From: Acetobacteraceae bacterium
Lineage (GTDB): Bacteria; Pseudomonadota; Alphaproteobacteria; Acetobacterales; Acetobacteraceae
DNA: 35,029 nucleotides
Direction of reading: 5' to 3'
NCBI GenBank assembly: GCA_025356735.1
Contig: JANXRT010000349.1
Span: forward strand, 1 to 35,029
Part shown: piece by piece, positions 22,086 to 30,040 of the stretch
Numbering within the stretch: position 1 is the stretch's first letter
Layout: every line of letters starts with the position of its first letter
Notes under the pieces: model-generated
The model's database searches: none
What the model saw: the letters and a program-made list of their open reading frames with translations, nothing else
What the model was told of the DNA's origin: nothing
Position numbers and translations under genes: made by a program

Positions 22086-24854
22086 TCATGCTTTCTTTCG
22101 CAACCGCCTTTCGCAACCGGCGCCGGTTGCCAGCAGAAATGCGTCGTTGACCGCGCCGGGCGGCAGGTTGACGGGCAAGATCATTCCTTGGCCGACTGCG
22201 CGGATGCGTTCGGACGGCGCGCCGATATCGAACGCGACGGCACGCAGACCGGCGCGCCAGATCTCGGTCAGGGTGAAACACCAGGTTTCCGGCAGGATCG
22301 ACGCCACCCAGCCGAGCGTCGCGTGCTGGGCGCGGATCAGCGACACGGCCTCGGATTGCGCATACTCGCCGGTGACGAAGACGCGGCTGGTATCGAACAG
22401 GCGGGCATCGTCGATCGTGTGCCCGACGACGACGAACTCGAGCGGCAGGTTCCGTGCCGCGGCATCCCGGGCGCAGGCCAACAGGACGTCGAAGCCTTTC
22501 TCGATCCCGATGGCGCCGACCACCGCCACCCGGCAGCGCCCGTTGGGCAGCAGGGCAGGAGCGGGAGGAGCCGGGATCAGGCCGTCGTCTTCGTGCGGCA
22601 CGATCTCCGGCCGGATTTGTGGAAAATGGCGGCGCAGCCGGTGCGCCGTATCGGCGCTCGGCACGACCAGGCTGGCCGCCCGGGCCAGGATACGGTCGGA
22701 TTCGGCGCGCAATGCTGGGGCGGGAAAGTGACGGCCATCGTTGCGTCCGGCCGCCTGGATGCAGGATGCGCAGGCACCCGCCTCCGGCTCGCCGCAGTAA
22801 CGGCCATCGGGGCCGATCAGGTTCATGCGCGGGCAGATCGCGGCATAGTCGTGGACGTGGATTTCCATGGGGATGTCCAAGGCCACGGCGATGTCCAGGA
22901 CATTTTCGGAGTGGCCGAGGCGATGGTGCAGCTCCAGCCGGACCGGCCGTGACGCCGCGAGCAGTTTTTCCAGTAACGCCAGCTCGGCCGGGAGCCTGAA
23001 GCGCAGGTTGGGAAACCCGTCGCCGACCTGGACGCCGGCGGTTTCATCGCCAAACAACGCCGGCCGCAGCACGACCGGGCGCTGGCCGCCGGCCAGGATG
23101 GTGGCGCAACGGGCCTGAACCTGGCGCTCGACGCCGCCGCCCGCCGCATGAGTAACCAATAACACCGCCGCTCGTGCCGACGTGCTCGCGTCCCGCCATC
23201 TTGCCTCGTCGAGCCGAAATCGTGCCCCAGCCATCGGGTCAGCCGCGATGAAGGCGGCAATAAGGGCGTCGTAGCCGGGATGGAGCGCGCTCAACACCGC
23301 GCCGTTGCGCGCCAGCAGGTGGTGGCGGGCGGCGCCGAACGAGCGTCCGCCGAGGTGGCCCACGAACACGTCGGTAGCCGCGACATGGCGCCAGCCCATG
23401 GCTGCTGCACGCTGGCAAAAGTCGTTTTCCTCGCCGTAGCCCTGGGCGAAGACGTCCTCGCGGAAGCCGCCGACCTGGTCGAGGCAATCGCGCCGAAGAT
23501 ACATGCAGAAGCCGACCGCGGTCGGGATTTCGACTGTCAGGCCAGCGTTGACCCACGCCGCCAGCCCGTCCAGCGAGGCGACCTGGATGGCGTCCGGCAC
23601 GTCGTTGCCGCCGCCGGCATGGGGGTAGCTCAGGATGGTCGCGTCGTTCGACAACGGGGTCGCGGTGCCGACGTCGGGCGTGCCGTAGGCGGCGCGGCGC
23701 AGCCGGGCCAGCCAGCCGGGCGGCACCAGCGTGTCGCTGTTCAGCATCACCACATCCCGCCCAGAGGCGGCACGCAGCCCGGCATTGGCCGCCGCCGGGA
23801 AGCCTCGGTTGGCGGCATGCCGGACCAGGGTTATTCGCTTACGGGACGCCAGCCGGTCGAGCGCCGCCACCAGCTCGGGCTCGGGCGAGGCGTCATCGAC
23901 CACGATCACGCGGGCGCCGTGCGGCCGGCTGGCCAGCACGGAGCGGATGCAGGCGAGGGTTTCAGGCGCGCCGCGATAGACCGGGATCACGATGTCCACC
24001 GCTGGTCGCGCGGCGGACGGGCAGGCAGGCGCCAGCGGTAGGGCGTGTTTGACGGCGCCGGGATCGAGCGGGCTGCCGGTCAGATGGCGGCCATCGGAAC
24101 CCTGGATCGCCACCGGACCGGAAAACCCGGCCAGCTCGCGTGCCGTGATCGTGAAGCTCCGGGGGCTGGCCAGCGGCGTTTCACTGTGAACCCGCCTGGC
24201 CAACGCGGTAGCCGTGACCTGTTGCGACGGTTCCATTGGAAACCCGACCGATTGCCAGGTCAGCACCGGGTCGCGTGCCGGGTCCGCGGGATGCCAGGCC
24301 CAGCCCTCGATCGCGCCATCGACGATCGCGACGCAACCCTCGATGCGCGAAATGGCGGCGATGTCGATCGGGCTGCCGAGCAGGTGCCTTCCGTCGCTCG
24401 TGACCGAAATCCATCCGCCGTCGCGTTCCGACCGGGCAGCGACCGACGCCGTCACCGACCCGTCGGCGCCGAGGCCGCACCAGCCGAGTTCGCCGGCAAC
24501 CTCGTCCGCGAAGCTGCTTGTCCGCTCCGAAAGCGCATGGCGGGAGTGGGCGCGGGCCAACGCCGCCGTGCTGCCCATGCAGTCGCCGCGGCGCCAGCGC
24601 GCGACCGCCAGGCCGGTCCAGGCTTCCCGGACGTCGAAATGCTCCAGCACATGGGCGAACAGGCGCTCGGCCTCGGCGTCCTCCTCGCCCAGCCAGAGGC
24701 TGGCCAAAGCGAGTTTCGCCGCGTGGTGAAGCGGGGCCAGACGGCAGGCCCGTGAAAGCCAGGCTCGGGCGCGGACACGGTCGCCCGCGTCCAATGCCTG
24801 CTGGCTGGCATCCATCGCGGCCTGGACCTGCTTGACACGATCCAGGCCGTTCAT
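22086..24854 (-). CDS. large bifunctional glycosyltransferase (TPR-like + GT2 + GT4)
   Basis: A 922-aa cytoplasmic multidomain protein. Residues about 1-100 are helical and TPR-like (LDAGDRVRARAWLSRACRLAP). About 130-270 hold a module with the motif SDGRHLxGSPxD twice, 100 residues apart. About 286-505 form a GT2 domain (VDIVIPVYRGAPETL, VIVVDDASPEPE, VVMLNSDTLVPPGW, YGEENDFCQRA). About 560-922 form a GT4-type domain (GAIGIEKGFDVLL, VASILPETWCFTLTEIWRAG) with an inserted cysteine cluster, YCGEPEAGACASCIQ (about 686-699), that could bind a metal. Two transferase domains suggest addition of two sugars to a surface glycan. The substrate is unknown. The start is preceded by a GC hairpin rather than a ribosome-binding site. 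Confidence 0.88.
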   Translation of the reverse strand: MNGLDRVKQVQAAMDASQQALDAGDRVRARAWLSRACRLAPLHHAAKLALASLWLGEEDAEAERLFAHVLEHFDVREAWTGLAVARWRRGDCMGSTAALARAHSRHALSERTSSFADEVAGELGWCGLGADGSVTASVAARSERDGGWISVTSDGRHLLGSPIDIAAISRIEGCVAIVDGAIEGWAWHPADPARDPVLTWQSVGFPMEPSQQVTATALARRVHSETPLASPRSFTITARELAGFSGPVAIQGSDGRHLTGSPLDPGAVKHALPLAPACPSAARPAVDIVIPVYRGAPETLACIRSVLASRPHGARVIVVDDASPEPELVAALDRLASRKRITLVRHAANRGFPAAANAGLRAASGRDVVMLNSDTLVPPGWLARLRRAAYGTPDVGTATPLSNDATILSYPHAGGGNDVPDAIQVASLDGLAAWVNAGLTVEIPTAVGFCMYLRRDCLDQVGGFREDVFAQGYGEENDFCQRAAAMGWRHVAATDVFVGHLGGRSFGAARHHLLARNGAVLSALHPGYDALIAAFIAADPMAGARFRLDEARWRDASTSARAAVLLVTHAAGGGVERQVQARCATILAGGQRPVVLRPALFGDETAGVQVGDGFPNLRFRLPAELALLEKLLAASRPVRLELHHRLGHSENVLDIAVALDIPMEIHVHDYAAICPRMNLIGPDGRYCGEPEAGACASCIQAAGRNDGRHFPAPALRAESDRILARAASLVVPSADTAHRLRRHFPQIRPEIVPHEDDGLIPAPPAPALLPNGRCRVAVVGAIGIEKGFDVLLACARDAAARNLPLEFVVVGHTIDDARLFDTSRVFVTGEYAQSEAVSLIRAQHATLGWVASILPETWCFTLTEIWRAGLRAVAFDIGAPSERIRAVGQGMILPVNLPPGAVNDAFLLATGAGCERRLRKKA

Positions 24855-24869
24855 CCCGGCCGTGCCGGG
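24855..24869 (-). promoter_or_regulatory. GC hairpin directly before the glycosyltransferase start codon
   Basis: On the minus strand CCCGGC, a 3-base loop and GCCGGG form a perfect 6-bp stem that ends at the base before the ATG of the 922-aa glycosyltransferase. No Shine-Dalgarno sequence is visible. It could limit initiation or be a remnant terminator stem of the upstream dienelactone hydrolase gene. Confidence 0.35.
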
Positions 24870-24898
24870 AGAGGCCGTGGTCTATCCCGGGTTCTTTC

Positions 24899-25564
24899 CT
24901 ATCCCAGGTTCTTGGCGAAGAACTCCAGCGTCCGCTTCTGCGCCAGCTCGTAATCCGGCGCCGAAAAGCTGCCGCGCTCGTCGCAGCCGAAGCCGTGCGC
25001 GGCGCCGGCATAGACGTAGATTTCGGCTTTCGGCTGCGCGACGCGGATCGCCTCCACGTCGGTCATTGGGATGGAGCCGTCCTTCTCGCCGAAATGCAGC
25101 TGCAGCGGGCAGTTGGCGGTTTCGGTCTTAGTGCCGGCGACGCCGCCGCCGTACCAGCCGGACGCGGCCGAGAACGAGCGCGACCTTGTGGCGCCCCAGA
25201 ACGCCACGGTGCCGCCAAAGCAGTAGCCGACGATGCCTAGTTTTTTACCCGTGAGCTGCTTGGCCGCCGCTTCGATGTCGAGCATCAGCTGGGCGTCGTT
25301 CAGCTTCATGCGCACGTCGCGCCCGGCCTCGATGTCGGCGGGCGCGTAGCCGACCTCGAAACCACGCTGCACGCGGTCGTAAACGGCCGGAGCAACCACG
25401 GAATAACCGGCCGCGGCGTAGCGGTCGGCCATGCTGCGGATGTGCGGGTTGACGCCGAAAATCTCCTGCACCACGACGATGCCGGCCCTCGCATCCGCGG
25501 CGCCGGCCGTGTAGGCCGAGAATTTATGGCCGTCGGTCGCGGTGAGTTCGATCACGCTGCCCAT
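24899..25564 (-). CDS. dienelactone hydrolase family protein
   Basis: A 221-aa alpha/beta-hydrolase of the dienelactone hydrolase family. The classical cysteine nucleophile is in VGYCFGGTVAF (about residue 115), the acid in LHFGEKDGSIP (about 170) and the histidine in GAAHGFGCDERG (about 202). The conserved QEIFGVNPHIR (about 33-43) carries the glutamate that interacts with the cysteine in true enzymes. It may hydrolyse lactones or esters; no catechol-degradation gene is nearby, so the role in chlorocatechol breakdown is not supported. The start ATG 25564 has AAGGAAG five bases upstream. It is 58 bp downstream of rppH on the same strand. Confidence 0.9.
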   Translation of the reverse strand: MGSVIELTATDGHKFSAYTAGAADARAGIVVVQEIFGVNPHIRSMADRYAAAGYSVVAPAVYDRVQRGFEVGYAPADIEAGRDVRMKLNDAQLMLDIEAAAKQLTGKKLGIVGYCFGGTVAFWGATRSRSFSAASGWYGGGVAGTKTETANCPLQLHFGEKDGSIPMTDVEAIRVAQPKAEIYVYAGAAHGFGCDERGSFSAPDYELAQKRTLEFFAKNLG

Positions 25565-25622
25565 GTTGCTTCCTTTTCGGGTTCACTGCCGATCGCGGAG
25601 AATGGCGACACGGGCGGAATCG

Positions 25623-26117
25623 TCAACCTGGCCTGGCGAACCGGCCGAACGACGCCGCCAGAACCTCATAGATCGGGCGCTTGAACGAAACCGCGAGTTC
25701 GGAAAGGTCGGTGAGCGGCACCCAGCGCCAGGCGTCGAATTCGGGATGCGGATCGGCGTCAAGCCTGATGTCGGCGTCGGCCCCGGTAAAACGCAGCGCG
25801 AACCAGCGCTGCCGCTGGCCGCGCCATTTCCCGTGCAGCGCGACGCCGACGAGTTCCGGCGGCAGATCGTAGGTCAGCCAGTCCGGATGCTCGCCGATGA
25901 TGGTCGCGCGGTCAGTGCCAATCTCCTCGGCGAGTTCCCGCAGCACCGCCTCGCGCGGGTTCTCGTGCTCGTCGATGCCGCCCTGCGGCAGCTGCCAGCC
26001 GCCGGCCGGCCCCTCGGCGTTAGGGAATTTGGCGCGTCGCGCGACCAGGACCAGGCCCGCCGCATTGAACAGCACAGCGCCTACGTTCGGCCTGTAAGGC
26101 AGCGTGGGGCTATTCAC
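25623..26117 (-). CDS. rppH: RNA pyrophosphohydrolase RppH (Nudix)
   Basis: Nudix hydrolase expected to remove pyrophosphate from the 5' end of mRNAs and so start their decay, or to act on dinucleoside polyphosphates. The Nudix box is complete in GGIDEHENPREAVLRELAEEIGT. RppH/IalA hallmarks are YRPNVGAVLF at the start, GGWQLPQGGID, GKWRGQRQRWFALRF, and EFDAWRWVPLTDL followed by FKRPIYEVL. I chose GTG 26117, giving 164 aa that start directly before NSPTLPYRPNVG; it overlaps the upstream stop by eight bases. The track start at 26150 lies inside the upstream gene. It is the last gene of the rlmH-gpmI-envC-ctpA-DDP-rppH run. Confidence 0.93.
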   Translation of the reverse strand: MNSPTLPYRPNVGAVLFNAAGLVLVARRAKFPNAEGPAGGWQLPQGGIDEHENPREAVLRELAEEIGTDRATIIGEHPDWLTYDLPPELVGVALHGKWRGQRQRWFALRFTGADADIRLDADPHPEFDAWRWVPLTDLSELAVSFKRPIYEVLAASFGRFARPG

Positions 26118-27177
26118 GGCTGTTTGCCGGCCTTGCTTCGGGCGGCGCACGCATCACCGCGCTGGCCGGCGCCAGCTCGAAGCCGCGCTCGCCAAGCCCG
26201 CGCGACCAGGCTTTCAGCCGGTCGAGCGCAACCGGGGTGATGACGCTGACCAGCCCGACTGCGGCGCCGCGATCGGTGGCAATCCGTTCGAGTTCGGCAA
26301 GGCTGGCCTCGATCCCGGCGCGGCTCGGCGGATTGTCGATCACCTTGTCGGTCGCACGGCTCCATACCGCCGGAAGAGCCCCATGGGGTTCGATGCGCGC
26401 ATCGACATAGAACAGGCCGCGGGCGGCGAGTTCTGTCGCAACCATGCTCATCGGTTCACCGAGTTGAGAAAAACGCTCGCCGTACAGCCCAGGGCCGAGC
26501 GCGCCGGTGGTGCCGGCATATCCCGCTGACCGGCCAAGCGCCCAGACAAGATTGGCGTGGTTCTCCTTGGGGCTGGCGGTGCTCAGAAGCGCGTGGGCGC
26601 CGGGATCGTTGAGCGGGAAGCCCTGCGGTTCCAAGGGGATCGACAGCAACAGCTCATGCCCAGCTTTTCGCGCATTCCCCAACGCCGCTGGTTCTCCGGC
26701 CGCATAGGGGGAGACCGCGAGGCTGATGCCGGACGGCAGGCTGGAGACCGCCTCCTCGTCGGCCGCACCGTTGAGGCCGAAACCGACCAGAATGACGGCA
26801 ATCCGAGGCCTGCCCGGCGTTGGCGTGAAACCGCCGGCATAGACCTGGCCGGGAATGCGGCCATCGGCGGCGATGCGGGGCAGCCCGCCGTCGGCGGTCC
26901 TTGCAGGTTCGAGCAACGCCGGATCGGGTGCCGCGATCGGACCAGGCGTGGTTTGACCTGGTCTTTTTGAGACGGTGGGTTCAGCGGCCGACGCCGTTTC
27001 GTGGCGAGCGGGCAGCGCTTCGGCAGCGGCCGGCTCATGAAGCCTGCCTCGAGGCTTTTCGACGACGGGGCTACTCCATTGCAACCAGCCAAAGCCGGCT
27101 GCCAGCAACAGCGTGCCCATGCCCCAGAACAGCATCAGCCCGCGCCACGCTCGCCATCCGCCTACGCGCGTGGCCAT
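26110..27177 (-). CDS. divergent polysaccharide deacetylase family protein
   Basis: A 355-aa protein with a single N-terminal membrane anchor (about residues 14-34), a low-complexity linker (about 40-120) and a periplasmic divergent polysaccharide deacetylase domain (DUF610/YibQ-like, about 128-345). Family stretches are PRIAVILVGFGLNGAADEEA, LPSGISLAVSPYA, GHELLLSIPLEPQGFP, DPGAHALL and LFYVDARI. Gammaproteobacterial members carry a DDxG metal motif; here the matching segment reads VGFGLNG, so the domain may not be catalytic. It starts 6 bp after ctpA and overlaps rppH. The position beside ctpA and envC suggests a role in cell-wall maintenance. Confidence 0.87.
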   Translation of the reverse strand: MATRVGGWRAWRGLMLFWGMGTLLLAAGFGWLQWSSPVVEKPRGRLHEPAAAEALPARHETASAAEPTVSKRPGQTTPGPIAAPDPALLEPARTADGGLPRIAADGRIPGQVYAGGFTPTPGRPRIAVILVGFGLNGAADEEAVSSLPSGISLAVSPYAAGEPAALGNARKAGHELLLSIPLEPQGFPLNDPGAHALLSTASPKENHANLVWALGRSAGYAGTTGALGPGLYGERFSQLGEPMSMVATELAARGLFYVDARIEPHGALPAVWSRATDKVIDNPPSRAGIEASLAELERIATDRGAAVGLVSVITPVALDRLKAWSRGLGERGFELAPASAVMRAPPEARPANSRE

Positions 27178-27183
27178 GAAAAC

Positions 27184-28626
27184 CTAGTTGCTCGCGCGCT
27201 TGGACTCCGCCATCGCGCGCGCCACCACCAACGCCTGCTGCAGCTGAAAGTCGGTGGCGCTGGGCTTGGCCGGATCGAATGCCGGGAAATTCTCGGGCGG
27301 CTTGGCGGGAATTTCCTTGGCGATCGCCAGCAGGTCGGCGCGCGGCGGCAGGGTGGCCTGCGGCGTGCCGCCGCTGTTGGTCAACACCCGGTTGAGGTCG
27401 GACTCGCGTTCCGGCCCGAAATGCTGCACCTCGGTTGCGGTCGAGGCGACAGTGATGTCGGGCTCGATGCCAAGTCCCTGGATCGATCGGCCGGACGGCG
27501 TGTAGTAGCGCGCCGTGGTCAGCCGCATGGCGCCGTTGCCGGGCAGCGGGATGACGGTCTGGACCGAACCCTTGCCGAAGGTGCGGGTGCCGAGCAGCAC
27601 GGCGCGGCGATGGTCCTGCAGCGCGCCGGCGACGATCTCGCTGGAGGATGCCGAGCCGCCGTTCGTCAGCACGACCATCGGCAGGCCGCCGGTGATGTCG
27701 CCGCCCTTGGCATCCCAGCGCTGTCCATCCTGCGGCCGGCGCGATCGGGTCGAGACGATCTCGCCGCGGTCGATGAACTCGCTGGCGACAGCGACCGCCT
27801 GGTCTAGCAAGCCGCCGGGATCGTTGCGGAGATCAAGAATAACGGCGCGCAGCCGGCCGTTGGACTCGGCCTTCAGCTGGTTGAAGGCCTTTCGGATCGC
27901 GGTGTCGGCCTGCTCGGTGAACTGCGACAGCCGGATATAGCCGACATCGCCGCCCTCCAGCCGCGACTTCACGACCGTCAGCTTGATAACCTCGCGGTTC
28001 ATCACGGCGTCGATCGGCTTGTCGTTACCTTCGCGCTTCAGGGTCAGGGTGATGCGGCTGTTGGCCGGACCGCGCATCTTCTCGACCGCCTCGTTCAGGG
28101 TCAGGCCCTGGACGGTCTTGCCGTTGATGCCGGTGATCAGGTCGCCCGCCTTGATGCCGGCGCGCGCCGCCGGCGTGTCGTCGATCGGGCTGACCACCTT
28201 GATGAAGCCGTTCTCCTGCTGGACCTCGATGCCGAGACCGCCGAACTCGCCCTTGGTCTGGACCTGCATGTCCTTGAACGCCTGGGCGTTCATGTAGCTG
28301 CTGTGGGCGTCGAGCCCGGTCAGCATGCCATTGACCGCGTTCTCGATCAGCTCCTTATCCTTGACCGGCTCGACATAGTCGGCCCGCACCCGCTCGATGA
28401 CGTCGCCGAGCAGGGCCAGCAGCCGGTACATCTGGCTTTTGTCGGTGGCGCTGTCGTCGGCCAGGGCGCGCTCGATGCCCAGGTAGCCAAAGCCGAGCCG
28501 CAGCCCAAACTGGCGTTCCACCGCCTCGGTGACCGGGCCGACGGCGAGGCCGGCGACGAAGGCGGCGCTTACCAGCAGGCCGGCCTTGAACGCCGGGGTG
28601 CGAAGCTTGACGGGACGCTGGTCCAT
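27184..28626 (-). CDS. ctpA: carboxy-terminal processing protease CtpA (peptidase S41)
   Basis: Periplasmic or membrane-tethered serine protease that trims C-termini of envelope proteins, and in several bacteria controls peptidoglycan hydrolases. ATG 28626 (MDQRPVKLRT) gives 480 aa; the track start adds 26 residues without family match. An N-terminal hydrophobic segment (about residues 15-30) acts as signal anchor. A PDZ domain spans about 115-205 (GEFGGLGIEVQQENG, ARAGIKAGDLITGINGK). The catalytic Ser is in TNGGSASSSEIVAGAL (about 321-336) and the Lys in FGKGSVQT (about 350-357), with RNDPGGLLDQAV between the domains. GAGGAT lies about 11 bases before the start. A 139-bp gap separates it from envC. 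Confidence 0.95.
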   Translation of the reverse strand: MDQRPVKLRTPAFKAGLLVSAAFVAGLAVGPVTEAVERQFGLRLGFGYLGIERALADDSATDKSQMYRLLALLGDVIERVRADYVEPVKDKELIENAVNGMLTGLDAHSSYMNAQAFKDMQVQTKGEFGGLGIEVQQENGFIKVVSPIDDTPAARAGIKAGDLITGINGKTVQGLTLNEAVEKMRGPANSRITLTLKREGNDKPIDAVMNREVIKLTVVKSRLEGGDVGYIRLSQFTEQADTAIRKAFNQLKAESNGRLRAVILDLRNDPGGLLDQAVAVASEFIDRGEIVSTRSRRPQDGQRWDAKGGDITGGLPMVVLTNGGSASSSEIVAGALQDHRRAVLLGTRTFGKGSVQTVIPLPGNGAMRLTTARYYTPSGRSIQGLGIEPDITVASTATEVQHFGPERESDLNRVLTNSGGTPQATLPPRADLLAIAKEIPAKPPENFPAFDPAKPSATDFQLQQALVVARAMAESKRASN

Positions 28627-28765
28627 TCGGGTGTGATCCTCATGCGCCGGTTCAAATTCTTGGCACGCCTTCGCCGTGACCGGCAAGATGTTCCAGGTCT
28701 GCATAGCACCATCTGGTCACGAAGCGACGACAATCCAGTAACGCGGAAGCCCAGTAACAGCTTAG

Positions 28766-30040
28766 CTATGAAGAATTGCTGAGCTTTCCATGCAGCCAGG
28801 GTGCGGGGTTCACCGCCTGGCCGTTGTTGCGCAGCTCGATATAAAGCTCGCCGCTTCGCTCCGGCGCCATCACGCCGACCGGCTCGCCGGCCTGCACGGA
28901 CTGCCCGACCGCGACATCCAGCCGGCTCAGCCCGGACAGGACGGCATGGTAGCCGCCGCCGCAATCGACAATCATCAGCAGGCCAAAGCTTCGGAAAGGC
29001 TGACCGAACACTACCCGGCCACCGCATGGGGCCACGACCCGGCCACCGGGGATCGTTCGAAAAGCCATGCCGGTCGAGGGTCCGCCCTCGCCGGGGTCGC
29101 CCCATTTTCGGATGACGGCGCCGACCACCGGCGTCAGAAGCCGGCTGCCCGGTTTCACGGCCGTCGCGAGGGCGCCCACGCCGACGAGCGCCGGGGGCGC
29201 CTGCCGGCGCGGGTTTTTCGACGCCGCGGCCATCCGCTGGTGGCGTTCATCTCGCCTGGCTTCGGCTTGCGCCAGGACTTCCGCCTTCTGGCGCTCAGCC
29301 TCCAAATCGACGATCACCGCACGCAGATTTTCCGCGCGTGCCGAAAATTCGGCGGCATGGCGGGCCGCTTCATCAGCTTCAAGGCCGGCCTGGCGCCGGT
29401 TCGCCCTGGCCGCGGCAAGCTCGGAGTCGAGTTCCGCCGCCTGCGCTGCCTGCGCCGCGCGCGCCGTCGCCAGAAGCGGGCTTTGCGCGGCGATCCTGGC
29501 GCGCGCGAAATCCAGCGCCTGCCGTTCACGGGCGAGGACGGCGGCGTCAGCCTCAAGCTGGCGTGCCAGGCCGCGCAGCACCAGCACGCCGGTCAGCGCC
29601 GTATCGGGGTCGGTCGGTGCCGCCAGCAGCGTTTCGGCGGGGAACCGGCTCAGCCGCTCGATCACCGGCAGCAGCGGCGCCATCTCGGCGACGCGCAACT
29701 GGATGCGCGTCTCGATGTCGCGACGGTCCTTTTCCAGCTGCTCCAGGCGTTCGGCCAGATCGGAGGCGTCAACTTCGGTCTGGCGCAGCCTGGCGGCGGC
29801 GGCGACGCGCTCAGTGCCAAGCCGGCGCTCGGCCTCCGCCGCCAGGCTTGCACGCGCACCGGCCTGGCGCGATGCGCCAAGCTCAGCCGCCCGCGCCCGC
29901 TGCGCCTCGCGCATCTGCTGACGGGTGGTCGCGGCATCCCGTGCGCCGACGGACCGGGGAAATGCCTGTGAAGGCAACACCAGTCCGGCCGTGGCGACCA
30001 CGACAAGCGCGAAGAGGTTAATCCGCTGCGCGTGCCGCAT
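28766..30040 (-). CDS. envC: murein hydrolase activator EnvC-like protein (degenerate M23/LytM)
   Basis: A 424-aa periplasmic protein with a signal peptide (about residues 1-26), a long coiled coil rich in Ala, Arg and Glu (about 35-270) and a C-terminal LytM/M23 domain (about 300-420). The zinc-binding residues of active LytM enzymes are replaced: the HxxxD site reads PSTGMAFRT and the final HxH site reads SGELYIELRNNG. This is the state of EnvC, which activates amidases instead of cutting peptidoglycan. FtsEX, the known partner of EnvC in E. coli, is encoded in this window. It overlaps the gpmI 3' end by 23 bases. Confidence 0.9.
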   Translation of the reverse strand: MRHAQRINLFALVVVATAGLVLPSQAFPRSVGARDAATTRQQMREAQRARAAELGASRQAGARASLAAEAERRLGTERVAAAARLRQTEVDASDLAERLEQLEKDRRDIETRIQLRVAEMAPLLPVIERLSRFPAETLLAAPTDPDTALTGVLVLRGLARQLEADAAVLARERQALDFARARIAAQSPLLATARAAQAAQAAELDSELAAARANRRQAGLEADEAARHAAEFSARAENLRAVIVDLEAERQKAEVLAQAEARRDERHQRMAAASKNPRRQAPPALVGVGALATAVKPGSRLLTPVVGAVIRKWGDPGEGGPSTGMAFRTIPGGRVVAPCGGRVVFGQPFRSFGLLMIVDCGGGYHAVLSGLSRLDVAVGQSVQAGEPVGVMAPERSGELYIELRNNGQAVNPAPWLHGKLSNSS

